Below the pieces are notes generated by a model. The model was not told the origin of the DNA and made no database searches. It saw only the letters and a program-made list of their open reading frames with translations. DNA of 64,000 bases from Erysipelothrix tonsillarum DSM 14972 (GTDB taxonomy: Bacteria; Bacillota_I; Bacilli_A; Erysipelotrichales; Erysipelotrichaceae): positions 282,771-346,770 of the forward strand of contig NZ_KB892380.1 of the NCBI RefSeq assembly GCF_000373785.1, written 5' to 3'. Positions 1 through 7,017 of the stretch are shown piece after piece. The position numbers and the translations under genes are program-made. Within the stretch, counting starts at the first letter, position 1. Each line of letters begins with the position of its first letter.

Positions 1-425
1 TCAACATCCAAAGCAGTCAGGTCATCGACAATAGAAAAACCAGGATAATACTCCTCGAGATATCCTTCATGAATTGGATCACCGAGTTCAACATATGCAC
101 AATCAATACCTGAAGCAATGATCGATGTTTCTTTACACTTTCTAAAAGTGTGGGTAACTGTAGCGATATCTTCTTCTGAAAAAACGGAGTGATAAAGAAT
201 TGTTCCATTATGTTCAACAATTGCGCCATTATCAGAAACAAAGGAAAGGTTATCTAAGTAATCTTTAGCCTTTTGTTTAATGCTAAACAAGGTTCTTCCA
301 CTTGCGAGAACCATATGAATATCATTGCGTTTAAGATCCCTTAGAACTTCGTCAAAGTTATGAGGGAGTTTAGAATCATCATCTAATAAAGTGTGATCCA
401 TGTCTGTTGCCACTAATTTAATCAT
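1..425 (-). CDS. Cof-type HAD-superfamily phosphatase (C-terminal part outside window)
   Basis: This is the N-terminal ~141 residues of a haloacid-dehalogenase phosphatase; the rest lies beyond the left edge. The protein opens with the HAD motif I nucleophile loop (MIKLVATDMDHTLLDDD, Asp8 and Asp10) and continues with motif II, VLASGRT, near residue 40, and SDNGA, all typical of the Cof/YidA family of sugar-phosphate or flavin-phosphate phosphatases. A clear GGAGG sits about 7 bases before the ATG at 423-425. The substrate cannot be told from sequence. The gene reads away from the parS site and SRP RNA, so it has its own promoter in 430-490. Confidence 0.85.
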   Translation of the reverse strand, partial: MIKLVATDMDHTLLDDDSKLPHNFDEVLRDLKRNDIHMVLASGRTLFSIKQKAKDYLDNLSFVSDNGAIVEHNGTILYHSVFSEEDIATVTHTFRKCKETSIIASGIDCAYVELGDPIHEGYLEEYYPGFSIVDDLTALDV

Positions 426-454
426 AATAAACCTCCACTGAAATTATACCATAA

Positions 455-470
455 TGTTTCACGTGGAACA
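455..470. other. parS: parS centromere-like site (ParB/Spo0J binding)
   Basis: The 16 bases TGTTTCACGTGGAACA read TGTTCCACGTGAAACA on the other strand, which is the Bacillus subtilis parS consensus without a mismatch. The site is intergenic, between the HAD gene and the SRP RNA promoter. parS sites cluster around oriC in Firmicutes, and the neighbouring SRP RNA-tadA-dnaX-recR block is also origin-proximal in Bacillus. ParB binding itself is inferred; no parAB genes are in this window. Confidence 0.85.
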
Positions 471-492
471 TTTAAAATAGTCGTTTAAGTGG

Positions 493-520
493 TTGCAATT
501 TAGGACAGTTTTGATATAAT
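493..520 (+). promoter_or_regulatory. Promoter of SRP RNA
   Basis: TTGCAA at 493-498 and TATAAT at 515-520 are separated by 16 bases, and TGA directly before the -10 makes it an extended -10. The expected transcription start is about 527, where the SRP RNA stem begins. Confidence 0.7.
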
Positions 521-527
521 AACTATG

Positions 528-607
528 CTACAACAACATAATCTAATTAACCAGGTCAGGGCAGGAATGCAGCAGCCTTACATTAGCTCTTATGTGTGTT
601 GTGGCTC
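528..607 (+). ncRNA. ffs: Signal recognition particle RNA (small bacterial 4.5S type)
   Basis: The segment holds the conserved SRP domain IV: GGTCAGG ... GGAA tetraloop ... AGCAGCC (about 553-577), which binds Ffh. The ends pair: CTACAACA-ACATA at 528-540 is complementary to TATGTGTGTTGTGG at 591-604. A T-run at 608-612 follows. The length of about 80 bases is the short Gram-negative/Mollicute-like form rather than the long Bacillus scRNA with an Alu domain. The position next to tadA and dnaX matches synteny in other Firmicutes. Exact ends are estimates. Confidence 0.88.
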
Positions 608-633
608 TTTTTGTATATAAGGGGGTGTTTGCA

Positions 634-1533
634 ATAGAACATCATCAATTTATGGAAGAAGCGTATCAAGAAGCGCTCGTTGCATACAAACTTAATGAAG
701 TCCCTGTTGGTGCCGTTGTTGTAATGGATGGCAAAATAATTGGTAGGGGACATAATGTTCGTGAAACGCAACATCAACCATCTGGTCATGCAGAAATCGT
801 TGCGATGGACCAAGCGGGTAAATATCTTGGAACCTGGAATTTGGAGGGTTGTACCTTATATGTCACGCTCGAACCGTGTGCGATGTGTGGTGGAGCTATC
901 ATGCAATCGAGAGTAAGTACAATTGTTTATGGTTCAAGCGAACCGAAAAGCGGATGTTTTGGCTCGATTATTGATTTCACTCAAATTAATGGTTATCAAC
1001 ACTATCCAAATGTGATTCGTGGTGTTGAGGAAGAAAAAACAAGAAAACTAATGCTCGATTTTTTTAAACAACAGCGAAATAATAAAATAAAAATAAAAAA
1101 AATAGATGAAACGCTTTTTGAAGATTATCTTGAAGTGCGCAAAAAGGTATTCGTCGATGAACAAGGGATTGATCCTCAAGAAGAATACGACGTTTATGAT
1201 GTGTTGGACAATCCTACTGTGCATCATATTGCAGCGATACAATATGGCTCCGTCGTTGGAACAATGCGTTTATATTGCTATGATAAGAAAATGAAGCTAG
1301 GGCGACTTGCGGTCTTAGTTTCACACCGAAATCAAAAAATCGCATCACGTTTAATTCGCTATGCGGTCATTCAAGCTGAAAACAATGGCTATAATAGTAT
1401 TGAATTGAATGCACAACATCAAGCAATAGCATTATATCTTAAACATGGATTTGAGATTGTTGGGAGTCCTTTTGAGGAAGCGGGAATTCAACATTACAAA
1501 ATGATTAAACAAATAAAAAAGCCAATACTTTAG
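634..1533 (+). CDS. tadA: tRNA adenosine(34) deaminase TadA fused to a YjcF/ElaA-like GNAT acetyltransferase
   Basis: The N-terminal ~150 residues are TadA, which deaminates A34 to inosine in tRNA-Arg(ACG). The zinc site is HAE (His52, catalytic Glu54) and PCAMC (Cys82, Cys85). Residues ~158-300 form a GNAT domain: a VFVDEQGI start typical of YjcF/ElaA, the acetyl-CoA loop RLAVLVSHRNQKIASRLI, and a C-terminal NAQHQAIALYLKHGF motif. Single-domain TadA is ~150-165 residues, so this is a fusion. Start choice: an AAGGGGGTG Shine-Dalgarno at 619-627 lies 6 bases before an in-frame ATA at 634, and starting there matches the length of Bacillus TadA. The first in-frame ATG is 652. An earlier ATG at 592 lies inside the SRP RNA and is unlikely. 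The acetyltransferase substrate is unknown. Confidence 0.85.
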   Translation: MEHHQFMEEAYQEALVAYKLNEVPVGAVVVMDGKIIGRGHNVRETQHQPSGHAEIVAMDQAGKYLGTWNLEGCTLYVTLEPCAMCGGAIMQSRVSTIVYGSSEPKSGCFGSIIDFTQINGYQHYPNVIRGVEEEKTRKLMLDFFKQQRNNKIKIKKIDETLFEDYLEVRKKVFVDEQGIDPQEEYDVYDVLDNPTVHHIAAIQYGSVVGTMRLYCYDKKMKLGRLAVLVSHRNQKIASRLIRYAVIQAENNGYNSIELNAQHQAIALYLKHGFEIVGSPFEEAGIQHYKMIKQIKKPIL

Positions 1534-1548
1534 TTGTATCGGCTTTTT
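1517..1548. terminator. Terminator between tadA and the sortase gene
   Basis: AAGCCAATAC (1519-1528) pairs with GTATCGGCTT (1536-1545) with one G-U, flanked by A and T runs, so it can end both convergent transcripts. It overlaps the tadA stop codon. Confidence 0.85.
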
Positions 1549-1555
1549 TATTTGT

Positions 1556-2179
1556 TTAATTAGTTGGTTCCGAACTCTCAAGTTCAGCTTTAATAATTGT
1601 TCGATTTACACTGTAATCATTCGCTTCGGTACACGTTACGAGGGTGAGTGTAGCACCTTTAGATTCATCATCGTTGAGAACGGATGTATCGGTATAGGGA
1701 ACTTCGAAATTATCATATACTTTATAGATATAGGTTGTGTTATCTTCTTTACGATGAAGTTTGATCGTATCTCCTTTTTCGATTTTTTCGAAATCACGGA
1801 AGACACAACTCGCACATCGACCATTATGACCGGCAATAGAGAAATTACCTTCCCCAGGTGGGTCAATAGAACGGTTCCAAGCAACTACGTATCGATTTAA
1901 ATAACTCCAATCATCAGACTTTACAATTAAGTGATTAATATCGAGTTTTTCGATTTCAATCGAACCCCATTTAGCAGTTTCTTGCTTTGAGGGGCCATCT
2001 GAGTCATCTTGAGGAAGTGGCGCATTGAGAAAATCTTGTAATTCACGTTTGAGTGCTTCACGTTCAAGATATGAAGAACCGACATCGTACACGATAATCC
2101 CAAGTCCAGCAATAATCATTAAAATACCTAAAAAACCAAATAAATTAAATTTTTTCTTTTTCTTAGTATTGTTTTCCAT
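1556..2179 (-). CDS. Sortase (class A/D-like transpeptidase)
   Basis: This membrane-anchored cysteine transpeptidase would attach LPXTG-type proteins to the cell wall. It has a lysine-rich cytosolic start, one transmembrane segment at about residues 13-32, then an extracellular sortase barrel. The catalytic triad is visible: His in SIAGHN, Cys in TLVTC, and Arg in VNRTII after the usual spacing. At ~207 residues it is the usual size for single-domain sortases. Start: AAGGTGG sits immediately before an ATG at 2185 but is well spaced (6 bases) from the ATG at 2179, so the latter is preferred. No LPXTG substrate is adjacent, so it may be a housekeeping enzyme. Two extra cysteines (GRCASC) follow the catalytic His. 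The subclass is uncertain. Confidence 0.88.
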   Translation of the reverse strand: MENNTKKKKKFNLFGFLGILMIIAGLGIIVYDVGSSYLEREALKRELQDFLNAPLPQDDSDGPSKQETAKWGSIEIEKLDINHLIVKSDDWSYLNRYVVAWNRSIDPPGEGNFSIAGHNGRCASCVFRDFEKIEKGDTIKLHRKEDNTTYIYKVYDNFEVPYTDTSVLNDDESKGATLTLVTCTEANDYSVNRTIIKAELESSEPTN

Positions 2180-2241
2180 AATCATCCACCTTAACTACAT
2201 TATATAGATTGTAAAACAGAATATCAATATAATGCCCTCCA

Positions 2242-2262
2242 TGATATAATGATATAAAGGTG
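2242..2262 (+). promoter_or_regulatory. Extended -10 promoter and Shine-Dalgarno of dnaX
   Basis: TGATATAAT (2242-2250) is an extended -10 element; the start would be near 2257. AAGGTG at 2257-2262 is the ribosome site for the ATG at 2268, so the untranslated leader would be only about 11 bases. Confidence 0.6.
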
Positions 2263-2267
2263 ATAAT

Positions 2268-4109
2268 ATGTCGTATCAATCGTTATATCGAAAATATAGA
2301 CCTGCACATCTTGATGAAGTTGTCGGGCAAGAACATGTAGTGAACGTACTTAAAAATTCTGTTACTAAAAACAAGATATCACACGCATATCTTTTTTGTG
2401 GTCCACGTGGAACCGGTAAAACATCAATTGCGAAGTTGTTTGCCCGTGCGGTGAATTGTGAAAACCCAGATCAAGTAATTTGTGGGGTCTGCGATAACTG
2501 CAAGGCTGTCGCTGATGGAACACATCCTGATCTCATTGAGATTGATGCCGCAAGCAATAATGGGGTTGATGAAATCCGTGGTTTAATTGAAAAAGTAAAA
2601 TACACACCAATTTTAGGGAAGTATAAAGTTTATATTATTGATGAGGTTCATATGTTGTCACAAGGTGCATTTAATGCGCTTTTAAAGACGCTTGAGGAAC
2701 CACCAAGTCATGTCGTATTCATACTGGCAACCACAGAAATTCATAAAGTGCTACCAACAATTATTTCCCGTTGTCAACGTTATGATTTCAATCGTATTGG
2801 CGAAAAAGATATTGCGAATCGACTTGATTACGTTCTTGAAAGTGAACATGTAGAAGCGGAAGCGGGAGTTTCCAATCTTATCGCAACGTTATCGGGTGGT
2901 GGGTTAAGAAATGCGCTAACCATCCTTGAACAAGCCATTGTACTTGCAGATGATCAGATTACAATTTCGCAGATTTATGATACAAATGGAATTATAACCG
3001 TTGAAGATAAAATAAATTTATTTAATAGTATTTTAAATCAAGATATGGAAGTTTTGGTAGATCAAATTACTCGTATGAATGAAAAGAGTGTAAATATTGA
3101 TCGACTTATGATGGATTTAGTGAGTGGTCTAAAAGATTCCATTATTTATACCCATACGAAGTTAAGCAACCTAGTAAACGAAAATGAAATCGAATTTATA
3201 AAATACTTAGATAACTCAATCCATGTAAATGAACGACTTGTTATAATTGAAACATTACTTGGATATGCGGATAAAATGAAGTTTTCTCAAAACCAAGCAA
3301 CGTATTTTGAAGTTGCGATGGTTGATGTCTACAATTCTTTTAGTAATACTGTACATCAACCGAAAGTGATTTTAAATCAACCTAAAGAGAATACGGTGTC
3401 AGCAGAAGCAATATATCGAGCTGAGAACAATATGAAAGAGAATGCTAACAATTCAGCACTATTCGATAAAACCGAACCTATGAAAAAAAATAAACCGGTT
3501 GAAACAAACGATGAAAAAATAAAACAAGAAGTAACTGACGATGTTCTTGAAGATACTGAAATCGATGAAATGGAAATCACAATAGAAAAAACAGTTTTAG
3601 AAGCAAATAATACACAAGCACCGGATGCCTTATTAGCAGTTGAGGATGTAGTCCAATATATGGTTTCTGCGGATAAAGCTATGCGAATTAAAGATGAAGC
3701 AGCCTATCAAAATATAGATCGTTATAAGATTGATCTTACGTGGGCAAGACCCAGTCGTCTAATAAGTGGTGGTAAACTTGTTCTAAGTAGTAGTTTCTTT
3801 GCGGTATTTGCACTTTCAAATGAGGCAGCTGTAAGAGAAGTTGCGGAACTACGCAATCAAGGAGAACTTTATCAGTTCTCAGAAGTACTGTTTGGAGAAC
3901 AAAAACAAATATTAGCAATCACACAAAATATGTATACAGAAGCCGTTTCTAAATTTCTCCAAATGACTAAAGATGGTAATTTGCCAGAACCTTTAGAACC
4001 AAAAGTTTATACGTTTGGGACAGAAACAAAAGAAGAAGAAACAAAAGATGAGAGTTTAGAAAAAGTAAAAGAACTTTTTGGAGAGATTGTTGAAATTGTT
4101 GAATCGTGA
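2268..4109 (+). CDS. dnaX: DNA polymerase III clamp-loader subunit tau/gamma
   Basis: DnaX is the AAA+ motor of the clamp loader that places the sliding clamp at the replication fork. Visible features are Walker A GPRGTGKTS (45-53), a zinc module with Cys64, Cys72, Cys75 and Cys78, Walker B/DExx IIDEVHM near 125-131, and sensor 1 in LATTE. Residues ~240-370 are the oligomerisation domain. A charged low-complexity linker (~380-450) precedes the C-terminal tau-specific region. The length of 613 fits full tau. At codons 405-408 the linker contains ATG followed by eight A and then TAA in the -1 frame, so slippage would release a 408-residue gamma-like form. recR follows 11 bases downstream. The ebfC/ybaB gene usual between dnaX and recR is absent. 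Confidence 0.97.
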   Translation: MSYQSLYRKYRPAHLDEVVGQEHVVNVLKNSVTKNKISHAYLFCGPRGTGKTSIAKLFARAVNCENPDQVICGVCDNCKAVADGTHPDLIEIDAASNNGVDEIRGLIEKVKYTPILGKYKVYIIDEVHMLSQGAFNALLKTLEEPPSHVVFILATTEIHKVLPTIISRCQRYDFNRIGEKDIANRLDYVLESEHVEAEAGVSNLIATLSGGGLRNALTILEQAIVLADDQITISQIYDTNGIITVEDKINLFNSILNQDMEVLVDQITRMNEKSVNIDRLMMDLVSGLKDSIIYTHTKLSNLVNENEIEFIKYLDNSIHVNERLVIIETLLGYADKMKFSQNQATYFEVAMVDVYNSFSNTVHQPKVILNQPKENTVSAEAIYRAENNMKENANNSALFDKTEPMKKNKPVETNDEKIKQEVTDDVLEDTEIDEMEITIEKTVLEANNTQAPDALLAVEDVVQYMVSADKAMRIKDEAAYQNIDRYKIDLTWARPSRLISGGKLVLSSSFFAVFALSNEAAVREVAELRNQGELYQFSEVLFGEQKQILAITQNMYTEAVSKFLQMTKDGNLPEPLEPKVYTFGTETKEEETKDESLEKVKELFGEIVEIVES

Positions 4110-4120
4110 GGTGGTTTTAA

Positions 4121-4711
4121 ATGTATCCTAAAAAACTCGAACAATTAATTGAATCCTTTATGATGCTACCGGGTGTTGGTCAGAAAACGGCGGAACGTTA
4201 TGCGCTAAATATTTTAGAACATCATGTAGAAGACATTGAAAAGTTTTCCGAAGATCTTAGCGTCGCACGTAAAGAAATCAAACCCTGTAAGGTGTGTCAT
4301 AATTTATCTGATGAGGAAGTGTGTCAAGTTTGTTTAGATCCATCTCGTGATCGGTCGATAATTTGTGTTGTTGCAACAGCAAAAGAAGCATTTTCGATTG
4401 AAAAAATGAATGAGTATCACGGTGTATACCACGTCCTCGGAGGGTTAATATCCACACATAAGGGCGTTCTGCCAGAAAATCTTAATATCGCATCGTTAAT
4501 TGACAGAATCGATGAAAATGTAAAAGAAGTAATTTTAGCTTTAAATGCAACAGTTGAGGGAGAAATGACTTCGCTTTATCTCGCTAAAAAATTGGAAGAT
4601 AAAGTAGAAGTTTCACGTTTAGCATTTGGTTTACCTATTGGCGGTCATTTAGACTATGCTGATGATATGACATTAATGAAGGCTTTTGAAGGTCGTAGTA
4701 AAGTCAAATAG
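4121..4711 (+). CDS. recR: Recombination mediator RecR
   Basis: RecR works with RecO (and RecF) to load RecA on gapped single-stranded DNA. The protein starts with the helix-hairpin-helix (MLPGVGQKTAERYA), then a four-cysteine zinc finger (CKVC and CQVC near residues 55-70), then a Toprim domain (IICVVATAKEAFSIEK) and the conserved C-terminal segment SRLAFGLPIGGHLDYADDMTL. The length of 196 is normal. It has GAGGTGG before the ATG and follows dnaX by 11 bases, indicating co-transcription. Confidence 0.97.
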   Translation: MYPKKLEQLIESFMMLPGVGQKTAERYALNILEHHVEDIEKFSEDLSVARKEIKPCKVCHNLSDEEVCQVCLDPSRDRSIICVVATAKEAFSIEKMNEYHGVYHVLGGLISTHKGVLPENLNIASLIDRIDENVKEVILALNATVEGEMTSLYLAKKLEDKVEVSRLAFGLPIGGHLDYADDMTLMKAFEGRSKVK

Positions 4712-4720
4712 GAGGTCCAT

Positions 4721-5599
4721 ATGAGCTCAATTGCATATATATCTGATGAAAAAATGATTGAATACCACCGTATCAATGGAAATCAAACAATTAACTTCTG
4801 GAGACTGAGTGTTAAGGGTTTTGAACGCTTTGATGTCGGTGATTTACTTTTCTTTTTAGATAAACGGTTAATACATCCTAAAACGAAAGAAAAAGGGATC
4901 ATCGGTTATGGAAGAGCAAAAAATATTCGGACCATGAGTGTAAAAAGAACTTGGGAACAATACGACCAAATGAATGGCTATACTTCCTATGAAACGTTTG
5001 AAGAGGCAATACTGAATCTTACGAAAGACAACAGTCTACCAAGACAAATTCAAAGTATTGAACTCGAACAGGTTAAGTTTTTTGCAGCACCGATTTATCT
5101 TAATGAAGTCGATTTTAAACTGACAAAGCGACTTGAATCATTTACTTATCTTGAAGAGGATCATTCGGATGTGTCACTAAAATTACTAGAAAAAGGGAAG
5201 CGAATTGGGATTGATGAGTGGTTTACAATTATTCATGACCATGCGTTAAGCGAAAAAGATATCGAAGAAGATATTCATCATCAGCGCATCCGTGATGTCC
5301 TTTCAAAAATTCGATGTGAATGGACCAATATACAGGAAACAATGATTCAAACAAATGAGTTAATTTATAAAGTAGGGTCAATCGGTTATACATATCATGG
5401 GGCTAAACAAGCTTCAATCTATCTACCTTGCTCTTCGTTAAGAAATCAAATTTATGAATTGTTGGGTATTTCCTGGGTAATAAAAAAAGAACTTGAAGAT
5501 ATCAAGTTCTCATTCGTAATTTGTACTAAAAATCAAACGTCACCAGAACCGTATAAGGCACTTATTCATCGTATGAATTTAGAGCTCTTAGATATTTAG
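4721..5599 (+). CDS. Uncharacterised protein, 292 residues
   Basis: I do not recognise this protein. It is soluble, with no signal peptide or membrane segment. The first ~110 residues (NFWRLSVKGFERFDVGDLLFFL ... GIIGYG) have the look of an EVE/PUA-like or ASCH-like beta fold, in which a 'container' sheet binds modified bases, but this is only an impression. The middle is acidic and helical, and the C-terminus has two cysteines (LPCSSLRNQ, VICTKN). It starts 9 bases after recR with a strong AGGAGG, so it is very likely in the dnaX-recR operon. Its 3' end overlaps the convergent CYTH gene by 38 bases. Confidence 0.75.
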   Translation: MSSIAYISDEKMIEYHRINGNQTINFWRLSVKGFERFDVGDLLFFLDKRLIHPKTKEKGIIGYGRAKNIRTMSVKRTWEQYDQMNGYTSYETFEEAILNLTKDNSLPRQIQSIELEQVKFFAAPIYLNEVDFKLTKRLESFTYLEEDHSDVSLKLLEKGKRIGIDEWFTIIHDHALSEKDIEEDIHHQRIRDVLSKIRCEWTNIQETMIQTNELIYKVGSIGYTYHGAKQASIYLPCSSLRNQIYELLGISWVIKKELEDIKFSFVICTKNQTSPEPYKALIHRMNLELLDI

Positions 5600-6107
5600 G
5601 CTGTGATGCTTTGTATTCAATATTCAGAGAGTTAAGCGTGTCCAAATAATGTGGGTACGCTTTTTCATTGGCGGCATGTAATTCATACTCAAGTTCAAAA
5701 TCAAAGGAGTTCAAAAACTTGGTATAATCTAAACACCAGACGCCATAAAGGTCAGAATATTCATATCGAACAGTATTACTAAAGGCAATAATTTCCATTG
5801 TTTTCATATCAATATTTCGTTCATTGAGAAAATGAATAATTCGATCATCATTGAGTGACTTGTCATTTAAGGTAACCTCGTATTCCAATACACCTTCTTC
5901 TTGTGGAACCTTTAATGTGAATTCATAGTTTTTTCCAATAGTGCGAATACGACACATGGATTGTTGGTTGAAAAGCGACCGTTGAGGTGTATCATAATAG
6001 GTATTCTCTTGATACTTAGGCTCTTCAAAAGGGAGTGAATCTAAAATTCGATTAAATTCATCCTGAGTAAGTTTTGTTTTATATTCAATTTCGAGATGTT
6101 GTTTCAT
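5562..6107 (-). CDS. CYTH-domain protein (YjbK-like, triphosphate tunnel enzyme)
   Basis: The N-terminal ExExK signature (HLEIEYKTK, residues 3-11) marks the CYTH/triphosphate-tunnel family, which acts on inorganic triphosphate or nucleotide/thiamine triphosphates with divalent metal. Later charged strands (RIRTIG, FTLKVPQEEGVLEYEVTL, LDYTKF, ELEYEL) supply the expected alternating Lys/Arg/Glu residues of the tunnel. The start at 6107 is chosen because the family begins right before the ExExK strand; a longer reading to 6173 would add 22 unrelated residues. It is divergent from nadK, which is also close to yjbK in Bacillus. It overlaps the end of the preceding gene. Confidence 0.85.
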   Translation of the reverse strand: MKQHLEIEYKTKLTQDEFNRILDSLPFEEPKYQENTYYDTPQRSLFNQQSMCRIRTIGKNYEFTLKVPQEEGVLEYEVTLNDKSLNDDRIIHFLNERNIDMKTMEIIAFSNTVRYEYSDLYGVWCLDYTKFLNSFDFELEYELHAANEKAYPHYLDTLNSLNIEYKASQPKYLRALNSYDE

Positions 6108-6149
6108 ACATATATGGTACAATAAGTTTAGATGAAAAGGAAGTGGGTT

Positions 6150-6932
6150 ATGAAACGTTTCACACTTGTTCAACGTGGTGATGCCGCGTCACAAGACATT
6201 TGTACGAAAATACGAGATGCTCTTGTAGAAAACAACTTTACATATGATATAGAAAATCCAGAGCTCGTTATTTGTGTTGGTGGTGATGGAACGCTTTTAA
6301 AAGCATTTCATGATTGGTTACATATTATCGATGATGTCGCTTTTGTAGGGATTCATTCAGGCACCCTAGGTTTCTCAACGGATTATACAAAAGACTGTGT
6401 CGACCAATTTATAAAAGATGTCATTCATAACGAACCAGTTATTGAAGAAAAGCGGATACTTGAAGCCCTTTGTATCAATGATACACGGGAAATGCATGTT
6501 TGTGCTTTGAATGAAATTCGAGTCGAAAATATTGTTAAAACTCAACCGTTAGACATATACATTGATGATTGTTTTTTCGAAACATTTAGAGGGAATGGGG
6601 TCTGTATTTCAGGTCAATATGGATCGACGGCCTATAACCGCTCTATCGGTGGTGCTGTTATTTTTCCAGGATTGGATTTATTACAGTTAACAGAGATTTC
6701 AGGGATTCATCATCGTTATGCTCGAAGTTTGGATTCGCCATTAATTATGAAACCAGATTCCAAAATTATTTTGAAAAGTGATTCTTTTGACCACGCACTT
6801 TTATGTTATGATCACTTACACAAACATTTAGATGGTATCCATGAGATAAGAATCTCTAGTTATCCTAAAGTAATGCGCTTTGCACGATTCAATGATATCC
6901 CACATATTCAACGCCTGAATGCGTTGTTTTAA
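6150..6932 (+). CDS. nadK: NAD kinase
   Basis: NAD kinase phosphorylates NAD to NADP, the only route to NADP in bacteria. The signature GGDGT (VICVGGDGTLLKAFH) with its catalytic Asp lies near residues 47-51, followed by the NE motif (CALNEIRVEN) and the glycine-rich segment FRGNGVCISGQYGSTAYNRS, where the family normally has DG(L/V)x(V/I)(S/A)TPTGSTAY. The threonine-proline part is altered to SGQYGSTAY, a variant seen in small Firmicute forms. The length of ~260 is normal. The start at 6150 follows AAGGAAGTGG; an upstream ATG at 6132 overlaps that ribosome site. Confidence 0.93.
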   Translation: MKRFTLVQRGDAASQDICTKIRDALVENNFTYDIENPELVICVGGDGTLLKAFHDWLHIIDDVAFVGIHSGTLGFSTDYTKDCVDQFIKDVIHNEPVIEEKRILEALCINDTREMHVCALNEIRVENIVKTQPLDIYIDDCFFETFRGNGVCISGQYGSTAYNRSIGGAVIFPGLDLLQLTEISGIHHRYARSLDSPLIMKPDSKIILKSDSFDHALLCYDHLHKHLDGIHEIRISSYPKVMRFARFNDIPHIQRLNALF

Positions 6933-6966
6933 AAAAAGTATGACGAGTTGTCATACTTTTTCTTTT
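6933..6966 (+). terminator. Terminator after nadK
   Basis: AAAAGTATGAC and GTCATACTTTT form an 11-bp stem with a five-base loop (6934-6960), followed by a T-rich run. Confidence 0.9.
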
Positions 6967-7017
6967 ATTTAATATTATCCACACCAGAGTTGTGGTTGCG
7001 ATATAAATTTAGTTTTT

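Noticed and set aside
592..633. Upstream ATG at 592 as the start of tadA
   Set aside because: It lies inside the 3' stem of the SRP RNA, has no ribosome site, and would add 14 residues not found in TadA proteins.
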